Below, one piece after another: positions 43,845 to 54,522 of a DNA stretch of 64,000 nucleotides; position 1 is the stretch's first letter, and every line of letters starts with the position of its first letter. The DNA is taken from assembly GCA_001599815.1 (NCBI GenBank), contig BCIA01000005.1, positions 4,906,472 to 4,970,471 on the forward strand. Reading direction: 5' to 3'. The notes below the pieces were generated by a model. The model was not told the DNA's origin. It saw nothing but the letters and a program-made list of their open reading frames with translations, and searched no databases. This stretch comes from Furcasterigmium furcatum. Lineage: Eukaryota; Ascomycota; Sordariomycetes; Glomerellales; Plectosphaerellaceae. The position numbers and the translations under genes were made by a program.

Positions 43845-46436
43845 TCAAGCCCTTCCGAACAGCTTGCGCGCCGCGCCCCTCCGGGAGGCGGGCGCCGCAT
43901 ACCCGTCTTGGCCGTCGAACGAGCTATACGCGTTCGCGCTGCTGTGCGACTCCGACACGGCCGGGCTGGCCGTGTACGAGCCATCATCGCCCCGGAGCTT
44001 CTCCGGCCTGGGCGGCGGGGGCGGCGCGCTCGCCGGCGCGGGCTTCGCGTACTCGTCTCGGCCGAAGTCGGAGCTCATGCGCGGCGCCTCCGTGCGGGGC
44101 GTCGGCAGGCCCTGGACCGGGTGCTGCTGCACAGGGGACGAAGCATACGTGTAGTTCCCGTTGGTCTCCTCGTTCGAGATGGGGCGGCGGGCCGGGCGCT
44201 GCTGGGGAGGGGCCGGGGCGGCGGCGGCGGGGGCAGGCTGGTGGTTCATGGTGCTGTGCCTCGAGGGCTGCGGCCTGTCCCGGTTCTGCCCACCACCCTC
44301 CTCGTCCGAGGAAGTGTTCTCCTCAAGATCGCGGTCCTCGTCGGCGTACATCCGCAGTTCCTTGCGCATGGCCAGGTTGGCGCAGATGTCCCTCGCCTCT
44401 TCGATGGCGGTCTTCTGCGTCTTCAGCGTCATCCTCCTGTCGCGGGTCTCCTTGTTCTCGGCGGCGATGGCCTCGACGACCTCGTTGCCCATGGCCATGA
44501 CGGCCACCGAGTTGAAGATGCCGTACATGCCCTGCAGGAGGTGGCGCTCGATGACCTGCGTGATGGTGTTGCGGATGAAGGTCTTGGCCGCGAGCTCGTA
44601 GAAGATGAGCATCTTCTCGAGGACCTCCTCGGCCTCGGTGTACGTGGCGCCGTCGCGGCTCGACTCGACCTGCCACTTGCGCAGGCGCTCCTCGTACTCG
44701 GGGTCGTACGGCTGGATCTCGAGGTTCATGTCCTGCGTCAGGCGCTCCATCTCCTCCTGCGCGCTGGCGAGGAGGCTCTTCATCTGGGGGTCGAGGAACT
44801 GCGAGCGGAGCGGCTCGCGCATGCGCTGCGGCCAGGTGAAGTCGATGAGCTCGCTGAGGAACTCGTTGCACACGACGCCGAGGTTGTCCTTGTGTTCCTG
44901 GGCCAGCTTGGGCCAGTTCTCGGAGTAGCTCTGGAAGAGCATGTAGACGGCGCGGGGCTTGGGGTCCATGGGGAACTCGGAGCCGCGGATCTGGCGAAGG
45001 AGCATCTCGACCTCGTGGGCCACGAACTCCTTCTTGCCGTTGTCGGCGGTGGGAGGAGGAGCGCCGCTCTCGGTTCTCGGCATGTTGGTGTTGGAGCCAA
45101 AGGCGTACTTGCGACCGTTCTGGCGGATGCGGTGGGAGAACTTCTCGTTCTCCTCGATGGCGCGGGCGCGCAGGTTCTGGGCGGGCGTGCCGCGGGGGTC
45201 GGCGGACGCGCGGAAGAAGTTCTTGCGCGGGGGGTTCTTGTAGAAGCCGTAGACGGCGGGGATGACGAGTTCCTTAGAATCCGAGAAGAGCTCGATGAGC
45301 TCGACGCGCATTTCCTCGACGGTGTCCTTGCCGGTGCCCATGGACTTGAGCTCCGTGTCGCACTTCTCCAGGGCGGTCTGGATCTGCTTCCGGAGCGTCT
45401 TGACGTGGCGGCCGATGTGACGCTGCAGCTGGACGCTCAGCTTCTGCTTGAGCGCCGCGGCGCCGCAGCTAGACTGCGGGAGAGACCTCCACTTGCCACG
45501 GCCGAAGAACTCCAGCTCCTTCTCCTGTCGCTCGGCGGCCGAGGGCCACGGCTGGCCAGGCTCGCGAGGGCCAGGGTTCAGCAGGACGTACCAGCCCAGC
45601 TTGAAGAAGTTCTGCTTGTCTCTGTTCTGGACAAGGTCGATGAACTTGTCCTCGAGGCCAATGGACTCGGTCAAGTCAGGCTTCGTCAGGACACCGATGG
45701 TGCGGGATCCGGAGGGGTCGAATTGGCGAGCCTTGGTGAGAATCGGTGCCTGGACGTAGTCGGTGTTGCCGCCAACGACGGCCAGGATGATGGTCCGGGA
45801 GCTCTTCATGTACCTGTCGCAGAGGACGTCGATGGTTCGGATGTCGTCGAGGGACTGGTCGTTGTTGGCGTTCTTGACGAGGCCGGGAAGATCCACGAGA
45901 GTGAGAAGGGGCATGTCGGGGCCTCGCTTCTCGACGACCAGGATGTCGCGGGCGGCGAATCTGCCGGGGATGTTCTTCGGCGCGATCAGTTCGACAGCGC
46001 TGCGCATGAGCGCATCGAAGGGCGTAGTGCTGTCGACGCTGCCGCCGAACTGCTTGAGGCGTTCCTGGTCGCGAAAGTTGCGAGTCTTGTCGGGGATGAT
46101 GGAAACAGTGAGAGAAGGCTCGGCAGACCTTCTCAGGCGGATCTCGGTGGCGAAGCGGGTGCAGGCACCGGCATCGCGAGGGAATGGTGTGCCGGTGATG
46201 GCCTCGAGAACGGAACTCTTGCCGGCGGACTGGTCACCGACGACGACGATCTGGGGCAGCTTGACGTTGTCGAGCTGGGCGAACTGCAGCTTGTCGATGA
46301 GTTCGAGGAGGCCGCGCTGCTCGTTGGCCATGTCGGCCGTGCCGAGGGCGGAATCGATGTTGGGCGCCGCCATCCTGGTCATGGTGTCAGTTCGTCTCTC
46401 TGATGCAGCAGGCGAGTTGACGAACAGTGAGCCCAT
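43845..46436 (-). CDS. Dynamin-superfamily GTPase, Mx-like
   Basis: 863 aa in one exon. All G motifs are present: G1 GDQSAGKSS (67-75), a Thr-containing G2 region in TRFATEIRLRR, G3 DLPG (182-185) and G4 TKPD (251-254). A long stalk (middle and effector) region follows, with the GED-like helices at about 620-700 (AAKTFIRNTITQVIERHLL). The C terminus from about 715 is a disordered Pro/Ala/Gln/Ser-rich tail ending ARKLFGRA; no PH domain or membrane anchor is visible. This fits fungal cytosolic dynamin-like proteins often named Mx- or interferon-induced-GTPase-like. Possible roles are membrane remodelling or organelle dynamics; antiviral action is not shown. Starts at Met19, Met22 or Met36 are also possible. 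Confidence 0.9.
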   Translation of the reverse strand: MGSLFVNSPAASERRTDTMTRMAAPNIDSALGTADMANEQRGLLELIDKLQFAQLDNVKLPQIVVVGDQSAGKSSVLEAITGTPFPRDAGACTRFATEIRLRRSAEPSLTVSIIPDKTRNFRDQERLKQFGGSVDSTTPFDALMRSAVELIAPKNIPGRFAARDILVVEKRGPDMPLLTLVDLPGLVKNANNDQSLDDIRTIDVLCDRYMKSSRTIILAVVGGNTDYVQAPILTKARQFDPSGSRTIGVLTKPDLTESIGLEDKFIDLVQNRDKQNFFKLGWYVLLNPGPREPGQPWPSAAERQEKELEFFGRGKWRSLPQSSCGAAALKQKLSVQLQRHIGRHVKTLRKQIQTALEKCDTELKSMGTGKDTVEEMRVELIELFSDSKELVIPAVYGFYKNPPRKNFFRASADPRGTPAQNLRARAIEENEKFSHRIRQNGRKYAFGSNTNMPRTESGAPPPTADNGKKEFVAHEVEMLLRQIRGSEFPMDPKPRAVYMLFQSYSENWPKLAQEHKDNLGVVCNEFLSELIDFTWPQRMREPLRSQFLDPQMKSLLASAQEEMERLTQDMNLEIQPYDPEYEERLRKWQVESSRDGATYTEAEEVLEKMLIFYELAAKTFIRNTITQVIERHLLQGMYGIFNSVAVMAMGNEVVEAIAAENKETRDRRMTLKTQKTAIEEARDICANLAMRKELRMYADEDRDLEENTSSDEEGGGQNRDRPQPSRHSTMNHQPAPAAAAPAPPQQRPARRPISNEETNGNYTYASSPVQQHPVQGLPTPRTEAPRMSSDFGRDEYAKPAPASAPPPPPRPEKLRGDDGSYTASPAVSESHSSANAYSSFDGQDGYAAPASRRGAARKLFGRA

Positions 46437-48157
46437 GAATATGTTTCGTAGTGGACGTGGGTCTTGTACGAGGCGGGCAGCAATGATGAATAAAGTAGAG
46501 GATCACTGTGGACGAGGCACGGCGAGGATCTTCTTATAAAGGGCCCAAAGCCTTGATGCGGCCTCTCGCCAGGGCATGACGAACATCAACCACCAGCCAC
46601 GATTGATCACATGCCATTGGTCGATTCACATCAATAAGAATTCGGGTGCCTGGACCCTGGCTTGAAAGTCGTCGCAAGGAGGTGCGTCAGCTGCTCCGAG
46701 AGGTCGAGATGCATCACATTGTGGAGAACGGGACGGTTGCCACTGGTGTACAGGGCTCTTTGGGCTGCGGCAACCCGAAGACGGTGCAAGTCTTGGTGGG
46801 AGGCGAAGTACAGCAGAGTCGGCAGAAGAGCCGAGGTCGCCTTGGCGGAGGGAACCGTGGAAGAGTGAAGAAGCGCAAGCCTCTCCGGAAGACAATTCAG
46901 AAGTGCTGGACAAATGAGAGAAGAGCGCCAGAGACTGCACAGCCTCAATATCGTAGAAAACCAGACATCCGGAGCTGTTCTCCAGATGTCCCAGACCAAA
47001 AAGCGAGACGGACTGGGATGACGACGCCACCGCGCGGCAGACACTTGGTCCAATCAGAGGGGTTGGGGAGGACGAGGAATCTCCAGGCAAATCTGATACA
47101 AGCTTGACCGATGCGGTTTGCCACGTCGGTTGTGCGCATCAGGGGGACTAGGGTTGTTTTGTGTGAGTTGAGTTGGTTGTTTGGTTGTTGAGTTGGCCAT
47201 TCATCCAGTCAAGTCCGAGTCCTGTTCAGCAGATGTTCAATGACGTTTTGGCGTGGCGGTGGCGGTGCACGATTGTGGCAGTGCTGTCACGTGATCTTAT
47301 TCTCAAACACCCGCAGGCCTCCGGTCGAGAACACTCGAGGTGCCGGCAATTGGAGATCGATCGGCACTTGGCTCGGCGTGGGGACGGCGTCAAGTCCGCC
47401 GACCCCGATGGCCTCTCTCGGCCTCGGATTCACGGCTCGCCCGTTGGGTAGGTCACCGAGACACCGAGCCGTTTCGGAGAGTCGATTCGACACGTCCAAG
47501 ATTGGATAGAAGGTCATGTAGGCCGGGTTTGGTCTTAATTATGCAATGTAGCTGCCAGCTTCAGTCCGTTTCCATCTGTCCATCTGAGAGCCTAGGCTTG
47601 ATCCTCCTTGGTCCCATTTCAGAACGGCTTGCGAGTGTGGTAAACCATCACAGCTTCGCAACGCAAGACTTGACCAGTGCTTGGTAGGGGCTGCTGAGAT
47701 CCCAGTAGATACACAGATTCCCTCGTCCTACAATAGCCGCTCTTGCAGCCGAGCGTCAAGACTGCTTCAACTAGGCCAGTACCTGAATGCAGTTGCCAAT
47801 ATCCTCGACATAAATCTGCATTACCACTGTTAGCATCCAGTCTGCAACAAGAGGCAAGTAGAGGTAAGGTAGTCAAGGAGGTCAATCAGTGTAATAATGA
47901 ACATCAAGATTCATACAAGCAAAAGCTTGTCATATACAATCTAGCGTGAAAGTGTTCGCTTCATCATTTGGACAGGGGAGGGGATGGGGCTACTGCTGGG
48001 CGGGCGAGTACTCACAATGCTTCTGCGCCTCGCAAACATGGGCAACGGCCCGGGGTGCGTCCGTTCGTGAATCGTCAATCATTTCATCTCATCATCTGGG
48101 CCCAGTCGGGGTCCCAGGTCCATTTACATTACCAGTCCTCCAGGTTGCCGGGCTCGC
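46437..48157. other. Intergenic, 1.7 kb
   Basis: Upstream of the dynamin-like gene and downstream of the Svp26-like gene. Antiparallel frames of about 150 codons at 46626-47107 have no domain and are not called. Confidence 0.45.
46533..46540 (-). promoter_or_regulatory. Possible TATA box of the dynamin-like gene
   Basis: TTTATAAG on the minus strand, about 97 nt upstream of the ATG at 46436. The string also reads as TATAAA on the plus strand, so orientation rests on gene position. Confidence 0.35.
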
Positions 48158-48924
48158 TCAGCTGTCCCATGAGTTGTTCGGCCGCTGCAGGCCAACGGAC
48201 TTGAACACCCCGCCGATCGCTCCGAGGGTGCCATCCACCAGGGCCTTGACCATGCCCTGGCGCTTGTTCTTCCCGTCGGCATCGCGGGGGGCCTCGCTGC
48301 CCATGGTTGGCAGGACGTTGTCGCTGGCCGACAGGCTGACGAAGAGAGCAAATGGCACGAGCCAGACGCAGATGCCAAAGTACGAGGCAATCTGCGTGAA
48401 GGAGGGACCTTCTGGCTTGTCGTAGTACGACCGCATGTTGTTGTACGAACGCGTTTGGGCTTCGGAGAAGTGGCGGAACCAGAAGTAGTGGTTCACAAGG
48501 ACGAGGACTGCGGGAATATTAGCGAGAATCTACCGCCATGCGTGCTGGATAACGTACGGCAAGACGCCAGGAACAAGGGGTCCGTCAGCTGGACGAAGGG
48601 GAAGCGCCGCATGTTGCCCAGGTAGACGACGTGCGAGACGATCGCGAGGACGGACAGCCAGAAAGGGAAGCCATCGATAAGCCACAACAATGCCTGGATG
48701 ACAATGATGCCGTATATGAGTCTCGTCAGGAGTCGCTTGGCCAGCACGGTGTGCTCCTCGACGAGCTCGGATAGGTAGTAGAGGCCGGAGGCTGTTCTGT
48801 GTTAGCTGGGTGCTGGGATCGATGGCAAGTCGCAGGGCGGCCAGAAAGGCATACCGATAGCCAGAGTCAGGAAGATAAAGCCCAGGATGGCTCCAGCAAT
48901 CCCGAGCACTGGCAAAATCCACAT
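48158..48924 (-). CDS. Tex261/Svp26-family multi-pass membrane protein
   Basis: 217 aa from exons 48855-48924, 48558-48791 and 48158-48507, phases 1 and 1. The start gives MWILPVLGIAGAILGF, a first membrane segment. Next comes ASGLYYLSELVEEHTVLAKR, the diagnostic start of the Tex261/Svp26 family, and further membrane segments in exons 2-3 (GIIVIQALLWLIDGF, YFGICVWLVPFALFVSL). In yeast, Svp26 helps load Golgi mannosyltransferases and other type II membrane proteins into COPII vesicles; Tex261 is its animal relative. The C-terminal tail is hydrophilic (DADGKNKRQG) and cytosolic by analogy. Length fits the family. Confidence 0.85.
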
Positions 48925-49301
48925 TTTGGCGGCTTCAAGAAGTTTGTGTGCATGGGAAGATGCCAAGTTGAGGGAGAAATCCAGGGGTCGAGTTTGTATC
49001 GAGACAACGCGACGAAATTCGCGGGCGTGTCCTTTCCAAGCTGGATGGAGCTCCTGGAATGATTACATAACGCAGGTCCCTTTGTCAGAGGTGGTGTCTG
49101 TGGCTTCAACAGGGGAAGGAGCACCCCGCCAAATGCGCTTATCGATAGCTATCCGCACCGAAAATCTTCAATTTTGGGCGTCCCTGACCCAGGACTTGGA
49201 GGTCGCCGCCATTCCCAAGCAGACAACACCAATCGTCCTGAACCTCGACCAATTCCACAAGGGCACAGCTGTCTGGAGCAGTGCTCTCCCCCCTCGCAAA
49301 G
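48925..49301. promoter_or_regulatory. Divergent promoter: Svp26-like / Bud23-like genes
   Basis: 377 bp between two housekeeping-type genes reading outward. No distinct element is assigned. Confidence 0.4.
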
Positions 49302-50205
49302 ATGTCGCGCCCCGAAGATACTCTGTAAGCTCGCGAATCACCCAGATCAACCCGCCTCCCGCCCGCTAACAGAAGCGTCCAGCGCTGCCGACATCCACTA
49401 CAATGACACCGAAGCACGCAAATACACCACCTCCTCCCGAATCCAGAACATCCAGGCGTCCATGACGCGGCGGGCGCTCGAGATCCTGGACCTCGACACA
49501 CCCTCCCTCATCCTCGACGTCGGCTGCGGCAGCGGCCTGTCGGGCGAGATCCTCTCCGCCGAGCTCCCCGAGCACGGCGGCCCTCACACCTGGATCGGCA
49601 TGGACGTGTCGCCGTCGATGCTCGACATTGCGCTGCAGCGCGACACCGAGGGTGACCTCCTGCTGGCCGATATCGGCCAGGGCGTGCCCTTCCGCGCCGG
49701 CTCCTTCGACGCCGCCATCAGCATCTCGGCAATCCAGTGGCTCTGCAACGCCGAGAGCAGCGACACCTCGCCGAACGGGCGCCTGACGCGGTTCTTCAAC
49801 GGGCTGTACGCCTCCCTGAAGCGCGGCGGCCGCGCCGTGTGCCAGTTCTACCCCAAGAACGACACGCAGAAGAACATGATCTCGGCGGCCGCGGTCAAGG
49901 CGGGCTTCGGCGCGGGCATCCTCGAGGACGACCCCGAGACCAAGAACGTCAAGCTCTACCTCGTGCTCACCGTGGGCGGCACGGCTAAGGAGGGCGGGAG
50001 CAGCGACATCACGGGCGTCGTGGACGGCATGAACGGCGTGGACGTCTTCGACCAGCGGCACGGCGCGGCGAAGAGCGGCAAGGGCGAGATCAAGAAGGGC
50101 AGCAAGGCGTGGATCGTGCACAAGAAGGAGCAGATGGAGAAGAAGGGCAAGATCGTCAAGTCGACGTCCAAGTACACGGGTCGCCAGAGGAGGGTGGCTT
50201 TCTGA
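49302..50205 (+). CDS. BUD23: 18S rRNA (guanine-N7)-methyltransferase, Bud23 family
   Basis: 281 aa from exons 49302-49324 and 49383-50205, phase 2, with branch site GCTAAC before the acceptor. The first exon codes for only MSRPEDTL, the conserved start of the family. AdoMet-binding motif I is LILDVGCGSGLSGE, followed by GMDVSPSMLDIAL and ISAIQWLCN. The C terminus is Lys-rich with KKEQMEKKGK and ends KYTGRQRRVAF, the conserved rRNA-interacting tail. It should methylate a guanine of 18S rRNA in the nucleus with a Trm112-like partner, aiding small-subunit export. The second exon is in a different frame from the short first exon, so naive prediction may start it wrongly. Confidence 0.92.
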
Positions 50206-51201
50206 GGAGGGAGCCCCGCGCTTGCTGTGGGCGCATTATGATTTCGGCATGGCACGGCGTTTACGGTTAGGATCTGACTTGGGAGCTGAAAAGAACTGAT
50301 ACCCATACCTCGCAGGCTGCAGATGCCGCACGCGATGGCTCGACTTGAATTGTGCCGTTCTGGAGTGCAAGTTTGCGAGGGATTTCTCGGTCGACTGACA
50401 TGCTTGCCCGTTGCTTAGCCGAGACGGTGTTTGAACAACAACACCTCAGCCATGAACGCTTTCATTTCAATTAGCGACACATCGCCTCGCTCATTTCCAG
50501 ACCGGACATGAGGACGGTTGCGGGCAGACTCTGGGGAGTGCTAGGTGGCCTCTCCCACTGTTCGACATGAACCGGAGATCTTCTCTCATGTCTTTCTCCC
50601 GGCAATCTCACGACGACCCGTCCATCGAAGCTCCATGAAAGCCACGTCGCAGCATATTGAGAACAGGCATCCGAAACTGGGATCCCCAAAGTCCCATTTC
50701 GGCCTCCATTGGGACTGCCGCAGATTGTCGCGTGAGCGGTTGGTCGAGCCGGCAGGCAGCAGGTAAATACCCCGGACGAAATCCCAAAAGGATCCAACCG
50801 GCTCCCGTCCTCTGCGTGTCATCGCCCCCTCACCTGAAATGAATACGAACCAACAAGTAATACCGGTGCCTACCAGAGTCTCGCGATAAGGCCATACATT
50901 CAGGCTGCGCCCCAGGGCCCGCGATCTGTCCTCTCTCCTGTACTGTTCGGCTCGAGGCAGGCAGCGATCATCAGTCTTGGACGACACATACACCAGGGAG
51001 CTGTCGGGTGAATAAATACCAAACGCTCGAATCATCAAGCTGAACCCTCCAGTAAACACTCTACACTGCAACTCGACAGCCTCGGAAAAGCTTGTATCCC
51101 TCAGCTCTCTCTTTTGTCCATCTGCCCACCATCACGCGACCACTTCGACCTTCAACCTTCAACCTTCAACCTTCAACCAAAACAACTCACCCCTCCCCCA
51201 A
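50206..51201. other. Intergenic, about 1 kb
   Basis: It contains the promoter and leader of the small protein at 51202. No other gene seen. Confidence 0.45.
51149..51176 (+). repeat. Four tandem CCTTCAA units in the leader
   Basis: Perfect 7-bp tandem repeats at 51149-51155, 51156-51162, 51163-51169 and 51170-51176, 26 nt before the ATG of the next gene. Length changes would alter the 5' leader. Confidence 0.85.
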
Positions 51202-51651
51202 ATGAAGATGCGCTCCATCCTCCTCTGGGCCTTCGGCGCCATCGCCGCCTTCTACATGACCTGGACCGTCGTCTCCACCGTCGCGAACGGCGCCATGGAA
51301 CAGATCTCCGGCATCCACGACCACCTCTACCGCATCGGCCGCCGCATGTCCGAACTCGAGGGCCGCGGGTACAACGACAACGCCCGGCCCTACATCCTCG
51401 GTGACGACGGCTACGACGGCTACAACGCCCGCGACACCCGCAACACCCGCGACCCTTACGGGGCTCCGGGCGCTCCGATGGGCTGCTCCGGCCTCTACGA
51501 AGACTGCATGCGCCTCCTACCGCACCGCCTCCACCCGGAGAGCTCCGAAGCTCACGCCTGGCGAAGGGGTTGCCATGCGATGAAGTCGTCGTGCGTGGAG
51601 ACCCGCGACCGGGAGGCCCGCGACCGGGAGGAGAGGGACTACTACTACTGA
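51202..51651 (+). CDS. Small membrane-anchored or secreted protein of unknown function
   Basis: 149 aa, one exon, not recognised. The N terminus (MKMRSILLWAFGAIAAFYMT) is a signal peptide or signal anchor. A polar, tyrosine-rich middle (GDDGYDGYNARDTRNTRDPYG) follows. Then come four Cys in a short C-terminal region (GCSGLYEDC, RGCHAMKSSC), which could form two disulphides, and an Arg/Glu-rich tail ending DYYY. Steady codon use and a pyrimidine-rich leader support a real gene. It might be an uncharacterised small secreted protein. Confidence 0.55.
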   Translation: MKMRSILLWAFGAIAAFYMTWTVVSTVANGAMEQISGIHDHLYRIGRRMSELEGRGYNDNARPYILGDDGYDGYNARDTRNTRDPYGAPGAPMGCSGLYEDCMRLLPHRLHPESSEAHAWRRGCHAMKSSCVETRDREARDREERDYYY

Positions 51652-51902
51652 GCGGAACGCGGCCGGCCGCCCCTTCGGCGGGTTTCCGAGGGCGAGCCGT
51701 GCAGGATGGCACCTCTGGGAGGGACCGGCGGGGAACATTGGGGATGGAAGATGCCGGAACAGGTGTGGTTCATGAATCTTGTGTATCGTCGAGGGGCTGA
51801 AGAAAGGGGGTATCGGGGAATACATACAAACAATGAGTCGCGATCAAGTCAAACCTCCTCACATGCCGCTTTGTCAAAAAGTCCATCCGCCCAACCCTCG
51901 CT

Positions 51903-53975
51903 CTAACCAAGATTGACATCGACGACCCGAACGCCCGCCGCCCTCAGGTTGTCTGGCGTCAACAAGTCCTCCAGGGCCACGGGGGCAGCGACCTTCTTCT
52001 CCCCCTGCACGCTCGCGGCCGCAAGCCGGTCCTTGAACCCTTCGACCCTCGGATCATCAATCGTCCTGACCATCTCGTCCCCCTCACCACGGACAAACAC
52101 CGAACGAGTCGGCTCCTCCGGGTCGCTGGTGTCAAGGACCATCCTATACCCGTCCGTCAGCGGCCCCAGCAAGGCCTCTCCGCTCATCAGCCCATGGACA
52201 TAGCTGTCCCCGACAACGTCATACTTGCCATCGAGCCGGTTCCGCAGGACCAGGGGCACATCGCACCCGAGCACCACATACACGCCATCCCCGATCTTTG
52301 TCGTCCTGGGGCCGACGCCGATGAACCCCTCCTTCGTCGTGAAGAACGCCCGCCCCTTGCACGTGGCCAGCAGGTGCGTGACATACGTCAGCGTCGCAAA
52401 GTCATACGACGAGCTCGACCGGCCCTTCTTCGCATCGTCCTCCTGCAGCGGCTGCTCCAGTATCAGCCTGAGCGACTCGATGCTCGTCGTCACGTCGGGG
52501 TACGCCTCCATGAGCGGCTCATGCAGCGCGTCGAACAGCCCCCAGGCCAGCGTCGCGCAGTACGCCCGCAGCATGGCGCCCTCCTCGCCGAGGTACGCGG
52601 CCGTCAGCGCGTCGGCGGGCGCGCAGCGGCGGATGGCGGCGATGACCTCGAGGATCGGGACGAAGTCGCCAAAGAGCTCCGTGACGCTCGTCACCGTCGC
52701 GCACCGCACGCAGCTGGCCCGCAGCACCTCGCTGCCGTTGTGCCGCACGTGCGCCTCCGAGAGGCTGCTGGCGAGGTGCATCGGCATGGTGTTCGCGACC
52801 CGCTTGCGCGTCCAGTCGGGGATCCACGAGGGCATCGACGCCTTGTTGCTGCCGCCGCCGGCGGCGCCCTCGCACGACGCGAGGATGTTGGTGTTCTTCG
52901 AGTGGTCGATGTACCTGAGCACGGCGTCCTGGTACACCTGCGTCTTGGACCTGGTATAGTCGACCACGAGGCCCATGGACTCGTCGACGTCGGCGGCCAT
53001 GCCGAGGACGGCGAAGATGCGGTCGCGCGGGTCGGAGCAGTTGAACTTGCGCCCCTGGTCGAGCAGGTCCAGGAAGGTGTGCTCCCTGGGCGGCTGGCAG
53101 AGGAGGAGGACGAGGTCGTAGCGGCGCGCGAAGCGCAGCTCCGGTGAGCTCTCGTGGGAGCGGTCGAGGTAGTGCTGGCGCGGCTTGTTGGCGATGCAGG
53201 CCAGCGCCGTGCGGAGCTGGTCCCAGCTGATGGTCTTGTTGCCGCAGACGAAGACGGCGGTCGCGGGGTCCGCGACGGCGATTTCCTGGCGGCTCCAGAC
53301 GCGGCCGAACCAGGCGCGGTGCACCAGCTCGTAGATGGACCAAAGCTCGTCCTGCTCGTATGGGAGGTACTCGGTCGGGTCGGCCCAGCTGGGGTCTACG
53401 ATCGCGCCGGCGGGGGTCGGTCGCATCCTGGTGTTGGCAAAGTCGAACTCGACCATGTATCCGAGCTCCTGGAGCAGGCTGACGGCCGTGTTGCTCTCGT
53501 TCGCGGCCGCTCCGAGCCATACCACGACTCTCTGCGCGGACTTGTAGATGTCAGCCATCATCGAGACCTGCCTGGACTTTTCCTTCGCGTCGCCCTGGTT
53601 GATGGAGACAAAGTCCACCCACAGGGTGCGCGGCGTGTGCCTGTCGCGGAGGTATCTGAGCGTCTGTCCGAGGTTGTAAGGCAGCCATAGTCGCCTGCCG
53701 GAATTCCCTATCCTGACGAAGTCGGGCTTCGAGGCGCTGGAGCCCCAGACGTAGGAGACGGCCTCGTAGCTGGGTCGCGATGCGGGGGGGTCGTCGAGGG
53801 AGACGATGTGCACGTCGCCCTTGAGCTCGTCGAGGAACGACCCCGGTTCAAGCGTGAGGACCCTTGTCTCCCGTCTTGCTGGGTTGATGACAGAGTATTT
53901 GTAGACTCGCTTGTCTTGCTGCTTCTTGATAAGATGGTGGCACCCGATGACGGTCCAGAAGATAAGGGCCGCCAT
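51903..53975 (-). CDS. HET-domain (heterokaryon incompatibility) protein
   Basis: 690 aa in a single exon. The first 15 residues are hydrophobic (ALIFWTVIGC) and may anchor it. The HET domain begins at about residue 70 with YEAVSYVWGS; the central block is TLWVDFVSINQGDAKEKSRQ (about 117-136) and then ADIYKSAQRVVVWLGAA. The rest matches the usual long C-terminal region of these proteins (FVILAVLGMAADVD-like DRIFAVLGMAADVDE, and GYRMVL near the end). HET proteins can trigger cell death when unlike nuclei share cytoplasm and behave as innate-immunity-like sensors. Whether this one acts in allorecognition is unknown; most genomes carry many copies. Confidence 0.92.
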   Translation of the reverse strand: MAALIFWTVIGCHHLIKKQQDKRVYKYSVINPARRETRVLTLEPGSFLDELKGDVHIVSLDDPPASRPSYEAVSYVWGSSASKPDFVRIGNSGRRLWLPYNLGQTLRYLRDRHTPRTLWVDFVSINQGDAKEKSRQVSMMADIYKSAQRVVVWLGAAANESNTAVSLLQELGYMVEFDFANTRMRPTPAGAIVDPSWADPTEYLPYEQDELWSIYELVHRAWFGRVWSRQEIAVADPATAVFVCGNKTISWDQLRTALACIANKPRQHYLDRSHESSPELRFARRYDLVLLLCQPPREHTFLDLLDQGRKFNCSDPRDRIFAVLGMAADVDESMGLVVDYTRSKTQVYQDAVLRYIDHSKNTNILASCEGAAGGGSNKASMPSWIPDWTRKRVANTMPMHLASSLSEAHVRHNGSEVLRASCVRCATVTSVTELFGDFVPILEVIAAIRRCAPADALTAAYLGEEGAMLRAYCATLAWGLFDALHEPLMEAYPDVTTSIESLRLILEQPLQEDDAKKGRSSSSYDFATLTYVTHLLATCKGRAFFTTKEGFIGVGPRTTKIGDGVYVVLGCDVPLVLRNRLDGKYDVVGDSYVHGLMSGEALLGPLTDGYRMVLDTSDPEEPTRSVFVRGEGDEMVRTIDDPRVEGFKDRLAAASVQGEKKVAAPVALEDLLTPDNLRAAGVRVVDVNLG

Positions 53976-54522
53976 CGCGGCGGCGCGCGGGGTGTTGGTG
54001 ACTCTGATGCGATAGTGAGGGAGGCCAGGCCGGCTGGGTGCTTACGGTGTTGCTGATATGCCGGGGCAAACGATACTATTCGCAGGGGATTTGGGGTGAA
54101 GAGGGTGTGTGTCGCAGAGACATGGGGGCCGTTGCTTGATAAGTACTGTACTAATGGGGTTCAAGGGGGGAGGGGATGGCCAAGAAGGATGACGACTGCG
54201 ACTCTTGTCGTCGCGGAGCGGAGGGACAAACCGCCCGCAGCCGATCTGGGCAAAGTCGGGCCTGGGCACGCCCTTCTTACTCGAGGTGGCTCGGATTGGG
54301 GTAGTGGAGTCGCTTCTTTGGTATTTGGCATGCTCGGGTTTCTTGTCAGATTTGCTGCCCGTGGAGTTGTCATCCATGTCTATTTGGTTGTATAATAAAC
54401 CGTCGAGAGGAGCCCGTGAACTTCGAGGCCGTGGAGCATCCCGATGGTCCAGTGACGTCATCATCGTGTCCCTCGGACTCGGTGGTGTGCAACTCTCCCC
54501 AGCATCACCCAGCACACAGACC
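53976..54522. other. Intergenic
   Basis: Promoter space of the HET gene and 3' region of the rhodopsin-domain gene. Nothing else recognised. Confidence 0.45.

Noticed and set aside
43908..46403. An 831-codon open frame on the plus strand, fully antisense to the dynamin-like gene
   Set aside because: It mirrors the codon periodicity of the GC-rich dynamin gene, has low-complexity Arg/Val/Leu/Gly composition and no domain. The minus-strand protein has every dynamin motif.
46626..47107. Frames of about 150 codons on both strands upstream of the dynamin-like gene
   Set aside because: They overlap each other, with no domain or consistent start, and fall in the likely promoter.
52194..53690. Long plus-strand frames opposite the HET gene
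   Set aside because: Arg/Val/Gly-rich shadow frames of the HET coding sequence without any motif.
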